This document shows positions 8,257 to 16,608 of a stretch of 64,000 nt of DNA, piece by piece; within the stretch, counting starts at the first letter, position 1, and each line of letters opens with the position of its first letter. The position numbers and the translations under genes were made by a program. The DNA lies in the NCBI GenBank assembly GCA_937995825.1, contig CALKJO010000002.1, positions 434,001 through 498,000 on the forward strand, given 5' to 3'. Origin of the DNA: an uncultured Anaerolineae bacterium. Lineage in GTDB: Bacteria; Chloroflexota; Anaerolineae; Aggregatilineales; Phototrophicaceae. Below the pieces are notes generated by a model that saw only the letters and a program-made list of their open reading frames with translations, was not told the origin of the DNA and ran no database searches.

Positions 8257-9597
8257 TTATTCAGCGTAGAGCAGATTGTACTCGGTCAGAATGGCGTTGG
8301 CGCTCGCAATCGCGTTCGCCAGCACCGCTTCCGCCGGCTGATCGGTCAGCAGCACAGTGTCGACCGCCTGCGTCACAACGTTGCGGATCGACGGGAAGCC
8401 GCCCAGAATCGCGCCGCTGGTCGCAACCGTGACCGTGCTTTGCGAAAGCTGATCGGAGGCGACGCGGAAGTTCGGGTTCTCGTCGTACCAGCCCTGTTCG
8501 GTCAGCAGGTCAATTGCGCTCTGGCGAATGGCGATGTAACCGGTCACCTGATGCCAGGAGGCGGCATTTTCCGCGTTGGTGATGTAGAGCAGATAGCCGA
8601 GCGCGCCGTCTTCGACTTCCGGCGCCAGCCCATCGACCAGCCACAGGCTCGCGCCGCCGATCAGGTTGCCCGTCCAGCCGGTTTCCTGATTGTAGGGCAG
8701 GAACGACGCCACAACTTCAAAGCCGTTGTCGATGCCCGTCTGCGTGTACACGGCGGTGTCGCTGCTGCTGTATGCCGCCATCGCGACTTGCTGGCTCTGG
8801 AACGCCTGATCGACGGTTCCCCAGGAAGCGCCGCCCTGCGCGCCGCTGTAGTATAGATAGCCCTTCGCCGCCATGTCGTCCAGCCAGTTCAGCAGCGCTA
8901 CGCCCGCTTCGCCGCCCAGCAGGACTTCAGTCGCGCGCGCCGAGCGTCCATTGTCGTTGTTGGCATACACGCCGTTCTGCTGCGCGATCCACTGCTCGAA
9001 GAACCAGCCGTGATTGGGGAAAGTGAAGCAGTATTCCGGCGCATTCTCCAGCGCCATGATCGCCTCACAGGCGGCTTCGACTTCCGCCCAGGTGGAGGGG
9101 ATTTCGACGCCCGCCGCGTTCAGGTAGTTCATGTTCGAGAACCAGATCGCGCTGGAGGTGTTCCAGGGCATCGACGTGAATTTACCATCAAGCGTGTAGT
9201 ATGCCGAGACCGGGGCGATGAAGTCATCCAAGTTGACTTCGTGACCCAGCACTTCGGTGCGCCCGGCGAGCGCATCGGCAATCGACTTGAAATAGCCGCT
9301 GTCGCGCGCATTCTGCGTCGCCACTTCGAAATACTGCACAACCGCCGGCAGGCTGCCCTGCTCTGCTGCCAACGCCGTCGCCGCGAACAGCTCTTCGTAG
9401 TTGGCGTAGCCCTGCACGGTCACGTTGTATTCCGGGTGCATGGCATTGAATTCGGCGGCGCGATCCTGCGCCCAGCCCAGGCGAATTGCATCGGTGAATG
9501 CGATCCACACCGGCACATCGATCTTGGTCTGCGCCGCCGCCGGCATCACGCCCAGCAGCAGCGATAGCGCCACGACCAACAATAGACTCTTACGCAT
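8257..9597 (-). CDS. Extracellular sugar-binding protein (family 1, UgpB-like)
   Basis: A 446-residue secreted solute-binding protein. The signal peptide is MRKSLLLVVALSLLLG.. ending at MPAAAQ, without a lipobox cysteine. The mature part shows the family-1 pattern: VPVWIAFTDAIRLGW, the YANYEELFAATALA helix, PAVVQYFEVATQ, ISAYYTLDGKFTSMPWNTSSAIWFSN and a Trp-rich ligand region. The wording is closest to UgpB (sn-glycerol-3-phosphate or glycerophosphocholine binding). It is the first gene of the minus-strand operon with two permeases and is separated from them by a terminator-like hairpin. AAAGG 9 bases before ATG 9597 is the ribosome binding site. Confidence 0.9.
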   Translation of the reverse strand: MRKSLLLVVALSLLLGVMPAAAQTKIDVPVWIAFTDAIRLGWAQDRAAEFNAMHPEYNVTVQGYANYEELFAATALAAEQGSLPAVVQYFEVATQNARDSGYFKSIADALAGRTEVLGHEVNLDDFIAPVSAYYTLDGKFTSMPWNTSSAIWFSNMNYLNAAGVEIPSTWAEVEAACEAIMALENAPEYCFTFPNHGWFFEQWIAQQNGVYANNDNGRSARATEVLLGGEAGVALLNWLDDMAAKGYLYYSGAQGGASWGTVDQAFQSQQVAMAAYSSSDTAVYTQTGIDNGFEVVASFLPYNQETGWTGNLIGGASLWLVDGLAPEVEDGALGYLLYITNAENAASWHQVTGYIAIRQSAIDLLTEQGWYDENPNFRVASDQLSQSTVTVATSGAILGGFPSIRNVVTQAVDTVLLTDQPAEAVLANAIASANAILTEYNLLYAE

Positions 9598-9666
9598 TTG
9601 GCAAAACCTTTCTACAATTATCAGCGTATTCAGCGCTGCTCAGTGTAAAGGGCTTCATTTAACAGT

Positions 9667-9695
9667 TTGACGCAGTATATTTAAGAATATATTAA
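9667..9695 (+). promoter_or_regulatory. Sigma-70-type promoter for the epimerase gene
   Basis: TTGACG (9667-9672) and TATTAA (9690-9695) are 17 bases apart, in an AT-rich patch that stands out from the GC-rich surroundings. Transcription would start near 9702, about 26 bases before ATG 9728. The alternative -10 TATATT (9688-9693) would give a 15-base spacer. The divergent binding-protein gene at 9597 must use another promoter in the same gap, which I could not place. Confidence 0.5.
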
Positions 9696-9727
9696 ATTAA
9701 GGCGCAGCAGGAAAGGGACAAGAACGC

Positions 9728-10717
9728 ATGGCACATGCGCTGATCACAGGGGGCGCGGGCTTCATCGGCAGTCATCTGGCGGAGAGCCTGCTTGCCGCAG
9801 GACATCAGGTCACCATTATCGACAATCTCAGCACCGGGCGGCTGGCGAATATTCAGCGGCTCGACTCGCATCCGCGCTTTCGCAGCGCGATTGAGGACAT
9901 CCGCAATCTCATCGTGATGGATCGGCTCGTCAGCGAGTGCGACATCATCTATCATCTGGCGGCGGCGGTCGGCGTGCAGCGCATCATCAGCGAGCCGATT
10001 GAGACGATTGAGACCAACATCGGCGGCACAGAAGTCGTCTTGAAAACGGCGCGCCGCTACCGTAAAAAAGTCGTGATCGCGTCCACCTCGGAGGTCTATG
10101 GCAAGGGAGTCCGCATCCCGTTTCATGAGGACGACGACAGCCTGACTGGGGCGACCACGCGCAGCCGCTGGAGCTACGCGGCGTCGAAGGCGGTGGATGA
10201 ATTTCTGGCGCTGGCATATCATCGCCAAGTTGGGCTGCCGGTGGTGATTGTCCGGCTGTTCAACACTGTCGGGGCGCGTCAGCAGGGGCAGTATGGGATG
10301 GTGCTGCCGCGCTTTGTCCAATGGGCGCTGCGCAACGAGCCGATCCAGGTCTACGGCGATGGACAGCAGCAGCGCTGCTTCTGCAACGTCCGCGATGTGG
10401 TCGTGGCGATGCAGGCGCTGGCTGAGCATCCCGGCGCGGTTGGCGAGGTGTACAATATCGGCAGCAGTGAGGAGGTGACGATCCTCGAACTGGCGGAGCG
10501 CGTCCGCGACCGCGCTGACAGCGCCTCGGCGATTCGGCTCATCCCATACGATCAGGCGTATGAGGCTGGCTTTGAGGATTTTCGGCGGCGCGTGCCGAGT
10601 TTGAGTAAAATTCAGGCGGCGATTGGCTGGTCGCCGACTCGGTCTCTGGATGAGACCATCGACGAGATCATCGCTTACTATCGTGAGGAGATACAGCATG
10701 GCGGAAATCACCCGTAA
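9728..10717 (+). CDS. NAD-dependent sugar-nucleotide epimerase/decarboxylase
   Basis: A 329-residue extended SDR. It has the full cofactor motif TGGAGFIGSH (8-17), the acidic end of strand 2 (IIDNLSTG), the catalytic serine region VIASTSEVYG and the catalytic pair YAASK (Y and K in the YxxxK arrangement), then RLFNTVGARQ and the sugar-nucleotide-binding segment RCFCNVRDVV. This is the pattern of UDP-glucose 4-epimerases and UDP-glucuronate decarboxylases. The substrate is a nucleotide sugar for surface polysaccharide, but which one is not decided by the sequence. The gene overlaps the following pentapeptide-repeat gene by 20 bases. Confidence 0.9.
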   Translation: MAHALITGGAGFIGSHLAESLLAAGHQVTIIDNLSTGRLANIQRLDSHPRFRSAIEDIRNLIVMDRLVSECDIIYHLAAAVGVQRIISEPIETIETNIGGTEVVLKTARRYRKKVVIASTSEVYGKGVRIPFHEDDDSLTGATTRSRWSYAASKAVDEFLALAYHRQVGLPVVIVRLFNTVGARQQGQYGMVLPRFVQWALRNEPIQVYGDGQQQRCFCNVRDVVVAMQALAEHPGAVGEVYNIGSSEEVTILELAERVRDRADSASAIRLIPYDQAYEAGFEDFRRRVPSLSKIQAAIGWSPTRSLDETIDEIIAYYREEIQHGGNHP

Positions 10718-11147
10718 AGAACTGATCCTAGCGCTGATCAGCGCGTCGTCCGCGCCCCGGCTGGCGGGAGTCAACCTGAGCGCGCTCGATCTGACCCGGC
10801 TCGACATGGCGGGCGCGAATCTGCGCGGCGCGAATATCCAGGCGGCGACTCTGCGCGAGGCGATCCTGCGCAATGCCAACATCACCTTCGCCGACATGAC
10901 CGGCATCGTCGGCGTCGGTCTCGATCTCGACGGCGCAAACCTGACCGGCTCGAATCTCACCGGCGCAAATCTCAGCGCTGCCCGTCTGAGCAACGCTAAC
11001 TTGACCAACGTCACGCTCAATGGGGCGAATCTCCAGGGCGGGTCGCTGAAAGGCGCCAACGTCAGCGGGCTGAAATTCGATGAGCGCACGATCTGGCCCG
11101 ATGGCAAGCGCGGCAGCCAGGGCAACCCGGCGGATTATACGAGATGA
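10698..11147 (+). CDS. Pentapeptide repeat protein
   Basis: A 149-residue protein in which residues about 30-135 are tandem A(D/N)LxX pentapeptides: ANLRGANIQAATLREA, LTGSNLTGANLSAARL, ANLTNVTLNGANL. Such repeats form a right-handed beta-helix. Some relatives bind DNA gyrase, but most have unknown roles. The start is ATG 10698, within the end of the epimerase gene, with GAGGAG about 8 bases upstream; an earlier in-frame start lies deeper inside that gene and lacks a ribosome binding site. The stop codon falls inside the hairpin at 11144. Confidence 0.88.
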   Translation: MAEITRKELILALISASSAPRLAGVNLSALDLTRLDMAGANLRGANIQAATLREAILRNANITFADMTGIVGVGLDLDGANLTGSNLTGANLSAARLSNANLTNVTLNGANLQGGSLKGANVSGLKFDERTIWPDGKRGSQGNPADYTR

Positions 11148-11180
11148 GTGATGAGAAAAAGCTCTTTACGCATCACTCAT
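11144..11180. repeat. Intergenic hairpin, GATGAG repeat family
   Basis: ATGAGTGATG (11144-11153) and CATCACTCAT (11171-11180) form a perfect 10-bp stem. A second partial copy of the right arm follows (CATCACTTTTTCCTCATTAC). The sequence resembles the intergenic palindromes at 16532, 23525 and 29464. It overlaps the stop codon of the pentapeptide gene and may also end its transcript. Confidence 0.6.
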
Positions 11181-11220
11181 CACTTTTTCCTCATTACTTT
11201 CACCCCATCACTGTTTTCTC

Positions 11221-13143
11221 ATGCCTCTATTCGTGATTTTTGTGTTCGGCGCAGTGGTGATCGGCGCGGGCGCGATGCTCTCGCCCGCCTGGAACACGCG
11301 CCAGCCGCGCATCGGCATGACCGCCGCGCTCGCGCTCGGCATCGTGATCGGCGGCGCATTGTTCTACGCGATGTTGTTCGGGTGGGACACGCTGGTGGTC
11401 GATTACCTGCTGTTCGCGCTGGTGACGGCGATCTTTCTGTTCGGCACGCTCTCCTATGGGCAGAAGCGCGCCGAGGCGCGGGGCGAGACGCTCTCCGACG
11501 ATGATCAGGGCTGGCTCAGCCCGCGCGATCTGCTCCTGTTCGGCGTCATCGCGCTGATCTTTGTCCTGCCAGCGCTGATCCTGCCCGTCCCGCTTGACAC
11601 TGACGCGCAGGGCTTCGGCTATCTGGCGCTGATGGCGAAGCTGAACACGGGCGCAGGGCAGTTTCGGACGCTTGCGCCTTATCATCCCGACATCGAGTAT
11701 CTGTACGCGCCCGGCTTTCCGGCGCTGGCAGCCTATCTGAGCCAGCAGCTCGCGCAGGGCTTGCACCATGTCCAGTTTGGGATCGGCGCGGTGCTGTGCG
11801 TCGTGCTGGCGCTGCTGGCATACGATTTTGGCGCGGAGTTCTACGACAAGCGCATGGGGCGGGCGATGGCGCTGGCGCTGGTGGGCGGAGTCGGGCTGTT
11901 TCTGGCATATATAGACTCGCACTATACGGCGCTGCTGGCGCTGGTGTTCGCGTTCGCCTTCCTGATCTTCACCCTGCGCTATCTGCGCGACCGCTGGACG
12001 CCCGACCTGATCGCCGCCGGGCTGATGCTCGGCGCGGTCATCCTCTGCCATCCGGACACGACGATCATCCTCGCGCTCGGTTACGCGCCCTGGCTGCTGT
12101 CGATGTGGTTGGGGACGCCGCAGCCGACGCCGCGCGTCTGGATCGGGCTGACCGTCGGCGTGATCGGCATCGCGTTGGCGGGGATCGCACCCTGGCTCTG
12201 GCACGTGCGCGATCTGATCGGCTCCGACATCACGTCGCCGTTTCCGCGCTTTCTGGAATACGCGGGCATGTTCATCGTCTATCACGGCGTGATCATCGTC
12301 CCGCTGGCGCTGCTCGGCGCGGTCGTCTATCTGCGCAAGCGCGATCAGGCGGCGATCTTGTCGGTCGGCTGGCTGATTCTGGCGCTCGACTTCGCCGCGC
12401 TCGGCATCCTGGAGACGCTCGTCCCCTGGCTGGTCGCGCCGCTGCTGCGCTACGATTACCCGTTTAGCATCGCCTGGCACGCGCCGATCCTCCCCTACAC
12501 GATTCTCGGTGGGATGGGCTTGCTCTGGCTCTGGGATCGCTTCGCGGAGGCGCGTTTCGGCGTCCTGCTGCACCGCGCTGCCCCGGCAGCGCTGATCGCG
12601 GTGGCGGCGCTGGCGCTGCTGATCGCGGCGGGGAGCGAGACGCTGCTGGCATGGAGCAGGGGGCGCGTTGGCTTTTACGGCGCGTTCTCGTCGGCAGCGG
12701 ACGTGCGGGCGATGGAATGGCTGCGCGCTAATACCCCGCCCGACGCCCGCATTCTCAATCATCCCGGTCCGCACGAAGCTGACTGGGCGCCGGTGATCGC
12801 CGAGCGCGACACCGTTTATTTCCGTCCGCAGCCGTTCTTTCGCGGGACTGAGGCTTGGGACGCCGAAGCGGAGCGGCTGCTGGCATTCTGGCGCAATCCC
12901 GTCGATCCCGCCAACGCTGCGCTGCTGGCGGAGTCGGGCATCGATTATGTCCTCGTGCCGCAGATCGTCAGCCAACCTGCCAGCCTGGAGACGATGTTCC
13001 GCTGGCGTCCGCCGCTGACCGAGCCGGATTTGATGCCCACCGATGTCGGCGCTGCGCCGTATCTGCGGCTGGTATTTGACGCCGACGGCGCAAGCGTGTA
13101 TCAATGGATAGATGAAGCGCTGGTCATCAGTCACGAGCCATGA
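11221..13143 (+). CDS. Large multi-pass membrane protein, GT-C glycosyltransferase-like
   Basis: A 640-residue protein with about twelve hydrophobic segments in the first 500 residues and a soluble C-terminal part. An acidic motif, PLDTDAQGFGYLALMAKLN, sits in the first large loop, followed by YAPGFPALAAYLSQ. This arrangement is common in lipid-linked GT-C glycosyltransferases (PMT/ArnT-type), where an Asp in the first loop is catalytic. The soluble C-terminus (WLRANTPPDARILNHPG, IDYVLVPQ) also recurs in such predicted membrane glycosyltransferases. No ribosome binding site is visible before ATG 11221, so the true start may differ. The role in polysaccharide or glycoprotein synthesis is inferred from the motif and the upstream epimerase gene. 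Confidence 0.6.
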   Translation: MPLFVIFVFGAVVIGAGAMLSPAWNTRQPRIGMTAALALGIVIGGALFYAMLFGWDTLVVDYLLFALVTAIFLFGTLSYGQKRAEARGETLSDDDQGWLSPRDLLLFGVIALIFVLPALILPVPLDTDAQGFGYLALMAKLNTGAGQFRTLAPYHPDIEYLYAPGFPALAAYLSQQLAQGLHHVQFGIGAVLCVVLALLAYDFGAEFYDKRMGRAMALALVGGVGLFLAYIDSHYTALLALVFAFAFLIFTLRYLRDRWTPDLIAAGLMLGAVILCHPDTTIILALGYAPWLLSMWLGTPQPTPRVWIGLTVGVIGIALAGIAPWLWHVRDLIGSDITSPFPRFLEYAGMFIVYHGVIIVPLALLGAVVYLRKRDQAAILSVGWLILALDFAALGILETLVPWLVAPLLRYDYPFSIAWHAPILPYTILGGMGLLWLWDRFAEARFGVLLHRAAPAALIAVAALALLIAAGSETLLAWSRGRVGFYGAFSSAADVRAMEWLRANTPPDARILNHPGPHEADWAPVIAERDTVYFRPQPFFRGTEAWDAEAERLLAFWRNPVDPANAALLAESGIDYVLVPQIVSQPASLETMFRWRPPLTEPDLMPTDVGAAPYLRLVFDADGASVYQWIDEALVISHEP

Positions 13144-13179
13144 CCCCGCCAGACCGTGGAGTGAGAAAGACGCGCAGCC

Positions 13180-14337
13180 ATGCCCGATCAACCCGATCAG
13201 CCGCGTTTCGACGATGAAGACGATGCATTGTTCAACCAATGGGCGCGCCGCCGCCCGCCCGCCGACGCGCAGCCGTTCTCGGCGTCGGTGGCATTTCTGC
13301 AGATGATGCGCCAGGCGGCGGCGCGCGCGCAGCCGCCTGGCGCGCCGGTCAACCCGCCGGCTCCGCCCGCGCCGCCGCTGGAAGATATGCCTGAGGCAGT
13401 TGATCAAAATGCGCCGTCGGGCGCGCTCGAGGATGCCGACGAGGATGCATCCTTAGCAGACGCCGGCTCCGCCCCCGCGCCGCTGGTCGATGAGGTCACC
13501 GGCGAGATTCGCCGTCCGCCGCGCCGCCGCATCCAGCGCGGACAGCGCGCCCTGAGCGCCCTCGGCGGATTTATGCGCTCGATCTTCATCATGATCGTCT
13601 CGGCGTTTCTGGTCGCAACGATCTTCCGCTGGTGGACGCCGCCGAGCTTTCTGCCCTCCTCCGTCCGTCAGGATTTGGCGTTCGACGCCAGCGCCGCTGT
13701 CTTCACGCCGACTCCGCCGCCGACCGCACTGCCAACCCCGAATTGGGCGGTGCGCGTCGGTGTGGTCAGCGGGCATCGGGGTCCGCAGAACGATCCGGGC
13801 GCGGTCTGCCCCGACGGACTGACCGAGCGCGAGATCAATTTCAACGTCGCGCAGGTGGTCGTCACCAACTTGCAAAATCTCGGTTACATGGTCGATCTGC
13901 TCGATGAATTCGATCCGCGCCTGCAAAATTATCAGGCGGCGGCGCTGCTGAGCATCCACGCCAATACCTGCCGTGAGTGGCCCAATGGCGAAGTCGTCTC
14001 TGGTTATCTGATCGCCGCCCCTGCCGCCCGCGTCACCGCGCGCGGCAACGATGAACTGCTGGTGGACTGTATCTCGCGCTTCTACGCGCTCGGCACACAG
14101 CTCGAACGCCGCGAAGGGACAACCATTGACATGACCGATTATCACAATTTCCGCGAGATTCACCCGCTGACGCCGGGCGCGATCATCGAGCTGGGCTTCA
14201 TGCGCGCCGACCGCGCCCTGCTCTTGCAGCCCGACCGGCTCGGTCAGGCGCTGACGCAGGGGCTGCTCTGTTTTCTTGAACCCCTGCGCTATCAGACCAC
14301 GCCGCTCGCGCCGGGGGTGGTCATTCCTGGATCGTGA
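13180..14337 (+). CDS. Membrane-anchored N-acetylmuramoyl-L-alanine amidase (Amidase_3)
   Basis: A 385-residue protein. Residues 1-125 are a Pro/Ala/Asp-rich, probably cytoplasmic region ending in a basic stretch. One membrane helix follows (about 130-150, FMRSIFIMIVSAFLVATIF), then a Thr/Pro linker, then an Amidase_3 domain. The zinc ligands and the catalytic acid of that family are visible: His in VVSGHRGP, Glu in LTEREINFN, His in LSIHANTC and Glu in AIIELGFM. The family cleaves the amide bond between MurNAc and L-Ala in peptidoglycan. The enzyme would face the cell wall while held by the membrane segment. The long cytoplasmic tail is unusual and may connect it to an inside partner. Confidence 0.87.
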   Translation: MPDQPDQPRFDDEDDALFNQWARRRPPADAQPFSASVAFLQMMRQAAARAQPPGAPVNPPAPPAPPLEDMPEAVDQNAPSGALEDADEDASLADAGSAPAPLVDEVTGEIRRPPRRRIQRGQRALSALGGFMRSIFIMIVSAFLVATIFRWWTPPSFLPSSVRQDLAFDASAAVFTPTPPPTALPTPNWAVRVGVVSGHRGPQNDPGAVCPDGLTEREINFNVAQVVVTNLQNLGYMVDLLDEFDPRLQNYQAAALLSIHANTCREWPNGEVVSGYLIAAPAARVTARGNDELLVDCISRFYALGTQLERREGTTIDMTDYHNFREIHPLTPGAIIELGFMRADRALLLQPDRLGQALTQGLLCFLEPLRYQTTPLAPGVVIPGS

Positions 14338-14358
14338 AGAGATCGATTGAAGGCGACA

Positions 14359-14709
14359 ATGACGGATCGAACCGAACTGCTCATGTACAGCCGTTCTTAT
14401 GGCTGCCCATATATCACGATTGCCAAGCGCGTTCTCCACGAACACGCGCTCCCCTACCGCGAAATCTATATCGACAAAGATGCAGATGCCAAAGCGCGCG
14501 TGATCGAATGGACGGGGTTTCAGTCCGTCCCGACGATCATCGTGACGGAGCCGGGCGGTCTGCTGCCGATTGCGCCGCCGCTGCCGCTGGCGAAAGGGGC
14601 GAGTCCGCGCGGGATCGACCGCGGCACGATGATCACCGAAGCCAGCCTGGAGGAACTGGAACGCTGGCTGCGCAAACATGGCTTCATCCCCTTCGAAGTC
14701 GAAGCCTAA
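14359..14709 (+). CDS. Glutaredoxin-like protein with a CPYI motif
   Basis: A 116-residue thioredoxin-fold protein. The N-terminal half is glutaredoxin-like: strand LLMYSRSYG, active site CPYI with a single cysteine, helix, YREIYIDKDADAKARVIEWTG, and the cis-Pro loop FQSVPTIIV. A C-terminal extension of about 35 residues follows. With one active-site Cys it would work as a monothiol or mycoredoxin-like enzyme. ATG 14359 is preferred over TTG 14347 because AAGG lies just upstream of it. It stands alone between the amidase gene and the tRNA. Confidence 0.75.
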   Translation: MTDRTELLMYSRSYGCPYITIAKRVLHEHALPYREIYIDKDADAKARVIEWTGFQSVPTIIVTEPGGLLPIAPPLPLAKGASPRGIDRGTMITEASLEELERWLRKHGFIPFEVEA

Positions 14710-14717
14710 ACCCGCCG

Positions 14718-14746
14718 TTCTCAAAATTGGGCGCGGGGAGTATACT
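14718..14746 (+). promoter_or_regulatory. Promoter of the tRNA-Ser gene
   Basis: TTCTCA (14718-14723) and TATACT (14741-14746) are 17 bases apart. TATACT matches the -10 consensus in five of six bases, and the start site would fall near 14753, six bases before the mature tRNA 5' end. Confidence 0.5.
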
Positions 14747-14758
14747 TTTAAGGCTTTT

Positions 14759-14843
14759 GGAGAGGTCGCATAGCGGTCTAGTGCGCTCGCTTGGAAAGCG
14801 AGTAAGGGTAACACCTTCGCGGGTTCGAATCCCGCCCTCTCCG
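14759..14843 (+). tRNA. trnS: tRNA-Ser, anticodon GGA
   Basis: The acceptor arms GGAGAGG and CCTCTCC pair perfectly, with discriminator G at 14843. The anticodon stem-loop is CTCGCTT-GGA-AAGCGAG, so the anticodon GGA reads UCC and UCU (Ser). A long variable arm (AGTAAGGGTAACACCTTC) and the T arm GCGGG-TTCGAAT-CCCGC follow, as expected for a class II tRNA. The 3' CCA is not encoded. Confidence 0.95.
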
Positions 14844-15335
14844 CACACAGATCGCGGCGGATGAACGCTCCATCCTTTCACGTGTCATCTTCATCCTCAG
14901 CCGCTTGAAGACCATCCGCTCCATCCGCAATGCGCCGTTTGAAATGCCGGCGCTGCGCCTGCGCGACGACTTTTGCCGTCAATCGACGACCCCCAACCCA
15001 AGTTGGTGGAGACGTTGCCGCGCGATTGGCACAAAACCGCTGCTTTCTTCTTCTTTTTCGTGCTGCCGGTGCTTTTTGCTTTTCATTCCGACACGGGCGC
15101 GCTCGCTGCTGCCCGCGTTCTGCTTCCGTTCCGTGCCATTTGAATTTCAACCGATTCAATACACTCCCGTCATCGCTTCAAGCCAGCCGCAGGTCACGGA
15201 CTTGCTTGTGAACGCAGCCTGCGCCGAGGCGCAGAGCGCGCAGCGTGAAATCTTTTTCTTAAAAAGAGTCTCTGCGTCTCGGCGTTCTCTGCGTTATGAT
15301 TTTTTTTCAGAATCGCTTTCATCAGGAGCGCGACC
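14844..15335. other. 492-base gap without a convincing gene
   Basis: Several short frames are open here on both strands, but none has a ribosome binding site, a coherent codon pattern or a recognisable domain. The right half holds the fold-back repeat at 15211-15295. The rest (CT-rich around 15045-15080) shows nothing I can name. Confidence 0.6.
15211..15295. repeat. Fold-back repeat with 26-base arms
   Basis: The left arm (15211-15236, AACGCAG....CGCCGAGGCGCAGAG) and right arm (15270-15295, CTCTGCGTCTCGGCG....CTGCGTT) are inverted copies. They share 15 outer-to-inner bases with one G-T pair, plus the 7-base tips, and four bases between those blocks do not pair. The loop is AT-rich (CTTTTTCTTAAAAAGAG). 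Repeats of this CTCTGCGT type are common in intergenic DNA of some bacterial genomes and look like decayed miniature elements. Confidence 0.7.
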
Positions 15336-16526
15336 ATGCACGACCTGACCGGAGTTCCGCTTGTCGATGTCCACTGTCACCCGTTCACGCGTAAGGAACG
15401 CCTGAGCGCCGACGAGTTCATCAATGTGACCGCATTCGGCGGCGGCTCGCCGCAGTATCTTGAAGAAGCCGGAGCCGCCGTCGATGAGTCGGCGCTGGCA
15501 TTTCTGCGCGCCGCCAAGACCGACACCGTCTATTTCCGCCACATGATCCACCGCCTGGCTGCCTATTTCGGCGTTCCGCCGGATGTTGAAGCGGTTGCCG
15601 CCGCCCGTAATGCCGCCATCGCCCGCGATGGCTATGAAGCATACTGCAAAGCGATGTTCACGGCGGGCGACATCGCGACGCTGATCGTCGATTTTGGCTA
15701 TCCGCTGCCGTCGATCCCGGTCGAGACGTTCCGCCGCGAAGCCGGAGTCGAGATCGTGCCGATCTTCCGCATCGAGCCGCTGATCGTGGACTTGCTCAAA
15801 GCCGATCTGACCTGGGGCGAGTTCCGCCGCCGCTATGACGACACCATCGCGGACGCTTTGACGCACGGCGGTTATCGCGGCTTGAAGTCGATCATCGCCT
15901 ACCGAACGGGCTTGGACATCTCCCCCCTCAGCCGGACGCCCGATCAGGGCTTGGATGCCCATGACGCGATCAGGCGCGGCGCGGACTCCGGCGCGGGCGG
16001 TGGGGCGATCAAGCGCCTGCGCGATCATCTCTTCTGCCGCGCATTGGAGCTGTGCATCGATCACGATGTCCCGATGCAGGTGCATACTGGCATGGGCGAC
16101 TGGCAGGTGCGCCTGACCGCGTGCCAGCCCTCCCTGCTGCTGGACTTGCTGCGTTTCCCCGCCTATCGCGCCTGCCGCGTCCTGCTGGTGCATACCGGCT
16201 ATCCGTATCATGCCGAGGCGGGCTACATGGCGAACGTCCTGCCCAATATCTGGTGTGACCTGAGCGAAGGACTGCCGTTCGCAGGCGGCGCGGCGAAGCG
16301 CATCATCGCCGAAGTGCTGGAGATGGCTCCCGTGTCGCGCGTCTGCTATGGATCGGATGCCTACGGCACGCCTGAACCGTTTTACGCCGCCGCGGTGCAG
16401 GGTAAACACGCGATCGCGGCGGCGCTCGGCGGGCTGGTCGATGATGGGATGTTGTCTCAGGGCGAAGCGCAGACTGCCGCCCGCCTGATCGCTGGAGAAA
16501 ATGCGCGGGTGCTGTACAGGTTATGA
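15336..16526 (+). CDS. Amidohydrolase-superfamily enzyme (Amidohydro_2, FluG-N-like)
   Basis: A 396-residue TIM-barrel metal-dependent hydrolase. The metal and catalytic motifs are in order: DVHCHPF (HxH after strand 1), GLKSIIAY (Lys region), MQVHTGMGDW (His), LVHTGYPYHAEA (His) and CYGSDAYGTP (the strand-8 Asp). Long insertions between strands 1 and 4 recall the N-terminal domain of FluG-type proteins and uronate-isomerase relatives. The enzyme probably cleaves or isomerises a small carboxylated substrate. AGGAG 7 bases before ATG 15336 is a strong ribosome binding site. No operon partner is obvious. Confidence 0.85.
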   Translation: MHDLTGVPLVDVHCHPFTRKERLSADEFINVTAFGGGSPQYLEEAGAAVDESALAFLRAAKTDTVYFRHMIHRLAAYFGVPPDVEAVAAARNAAIARDGYEAYCKAMFTAGDIATLIVDFGYPLPSIPVETFRREAGVEIVPIFRIEPLIVDLLKADLTWGEFRRRYDDTIADALTHGGYRGLKSIIAYRTGLDISPLSRTPDQGLDAHDAIRRGADSGAGGGAIKRLRDHLFCRALELCIDHDVPMQVHTGMGDWQVRLTACQPSLLLDLLRFPAYRACRVLLVHTGYPYHAEAGYMANVLPNIWCDLSEGLPFAGGAAKRIIAEVLEMAPVSRVCYGSDAYGTPEPFYAAAVQGKHAIAAALGGLVDDGMLSQGEAQTAARLIAGENARVLYRL

Positions 16527-16531
16527 GGGAT

Positions 16532-16596
16532 GCATGATGAGAGGGCGGGATGATGATAAGGGCTGTCTTTCCCCCTCATCCCCCCGCACTTCATGC
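16532..16596. repeat. Imperfect intergenic palindrome, GATGAG repeat family
   Basis: GCATGA (16532-16537) pairs with TCATGC (16591-16596). Inside it, GAGGGCGGGATGA lies opposite CTCATCCCCCCGC with internal loops. The preceding TTATGAGGGATG resembles the core seen at 23525 and 29464. It fills the gap between the amidohydrolase and murJ genes. Confidence 0.45.
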
Positions 16597-16602
16597 TATC
16601 AT
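16594..16602 (+). promoter_or_regulatory. Extended -10 promoter placing transcription start at the murJ ATG
   Basis: TGC-TATCAT is an extended -10 (TGn plus a five-of-six match to TATAAT). It ends 6 bases before ATG 16609. No Shine-Dalgarno sequence precedes that ATG. Together these suggest a leaderless murJ transcript. There is no good -35 box, which extended -10 promoters can do without. Confidence 0.42.
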
Positions 16603-16608
16603 CGACGC

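Noticed and set aside
10750..11120. Short tandem repeats resembling a CRISPR or satellite
   Set aside because: The periodic 15-base pattern is the coding of pentapeptide repeats in one frame; there are no spacers.
11227..13407. 726-codon open frame on the minus strand
   Set aside because: It lies antisense to the membrane-protein gene. Its product is an Arg/Gln/Asp/His-rich string without domains, typical of a shadow frame in GC-rich DNA, while the plus-strand product has clean membrane helices.
14905..15348. 147-codon frame after the tRNA-Ser gene
   Set aside because: No ribosome binding site, no domain, Ser/Arg/Cys-rich product, and it runs through the fold-back repeat.
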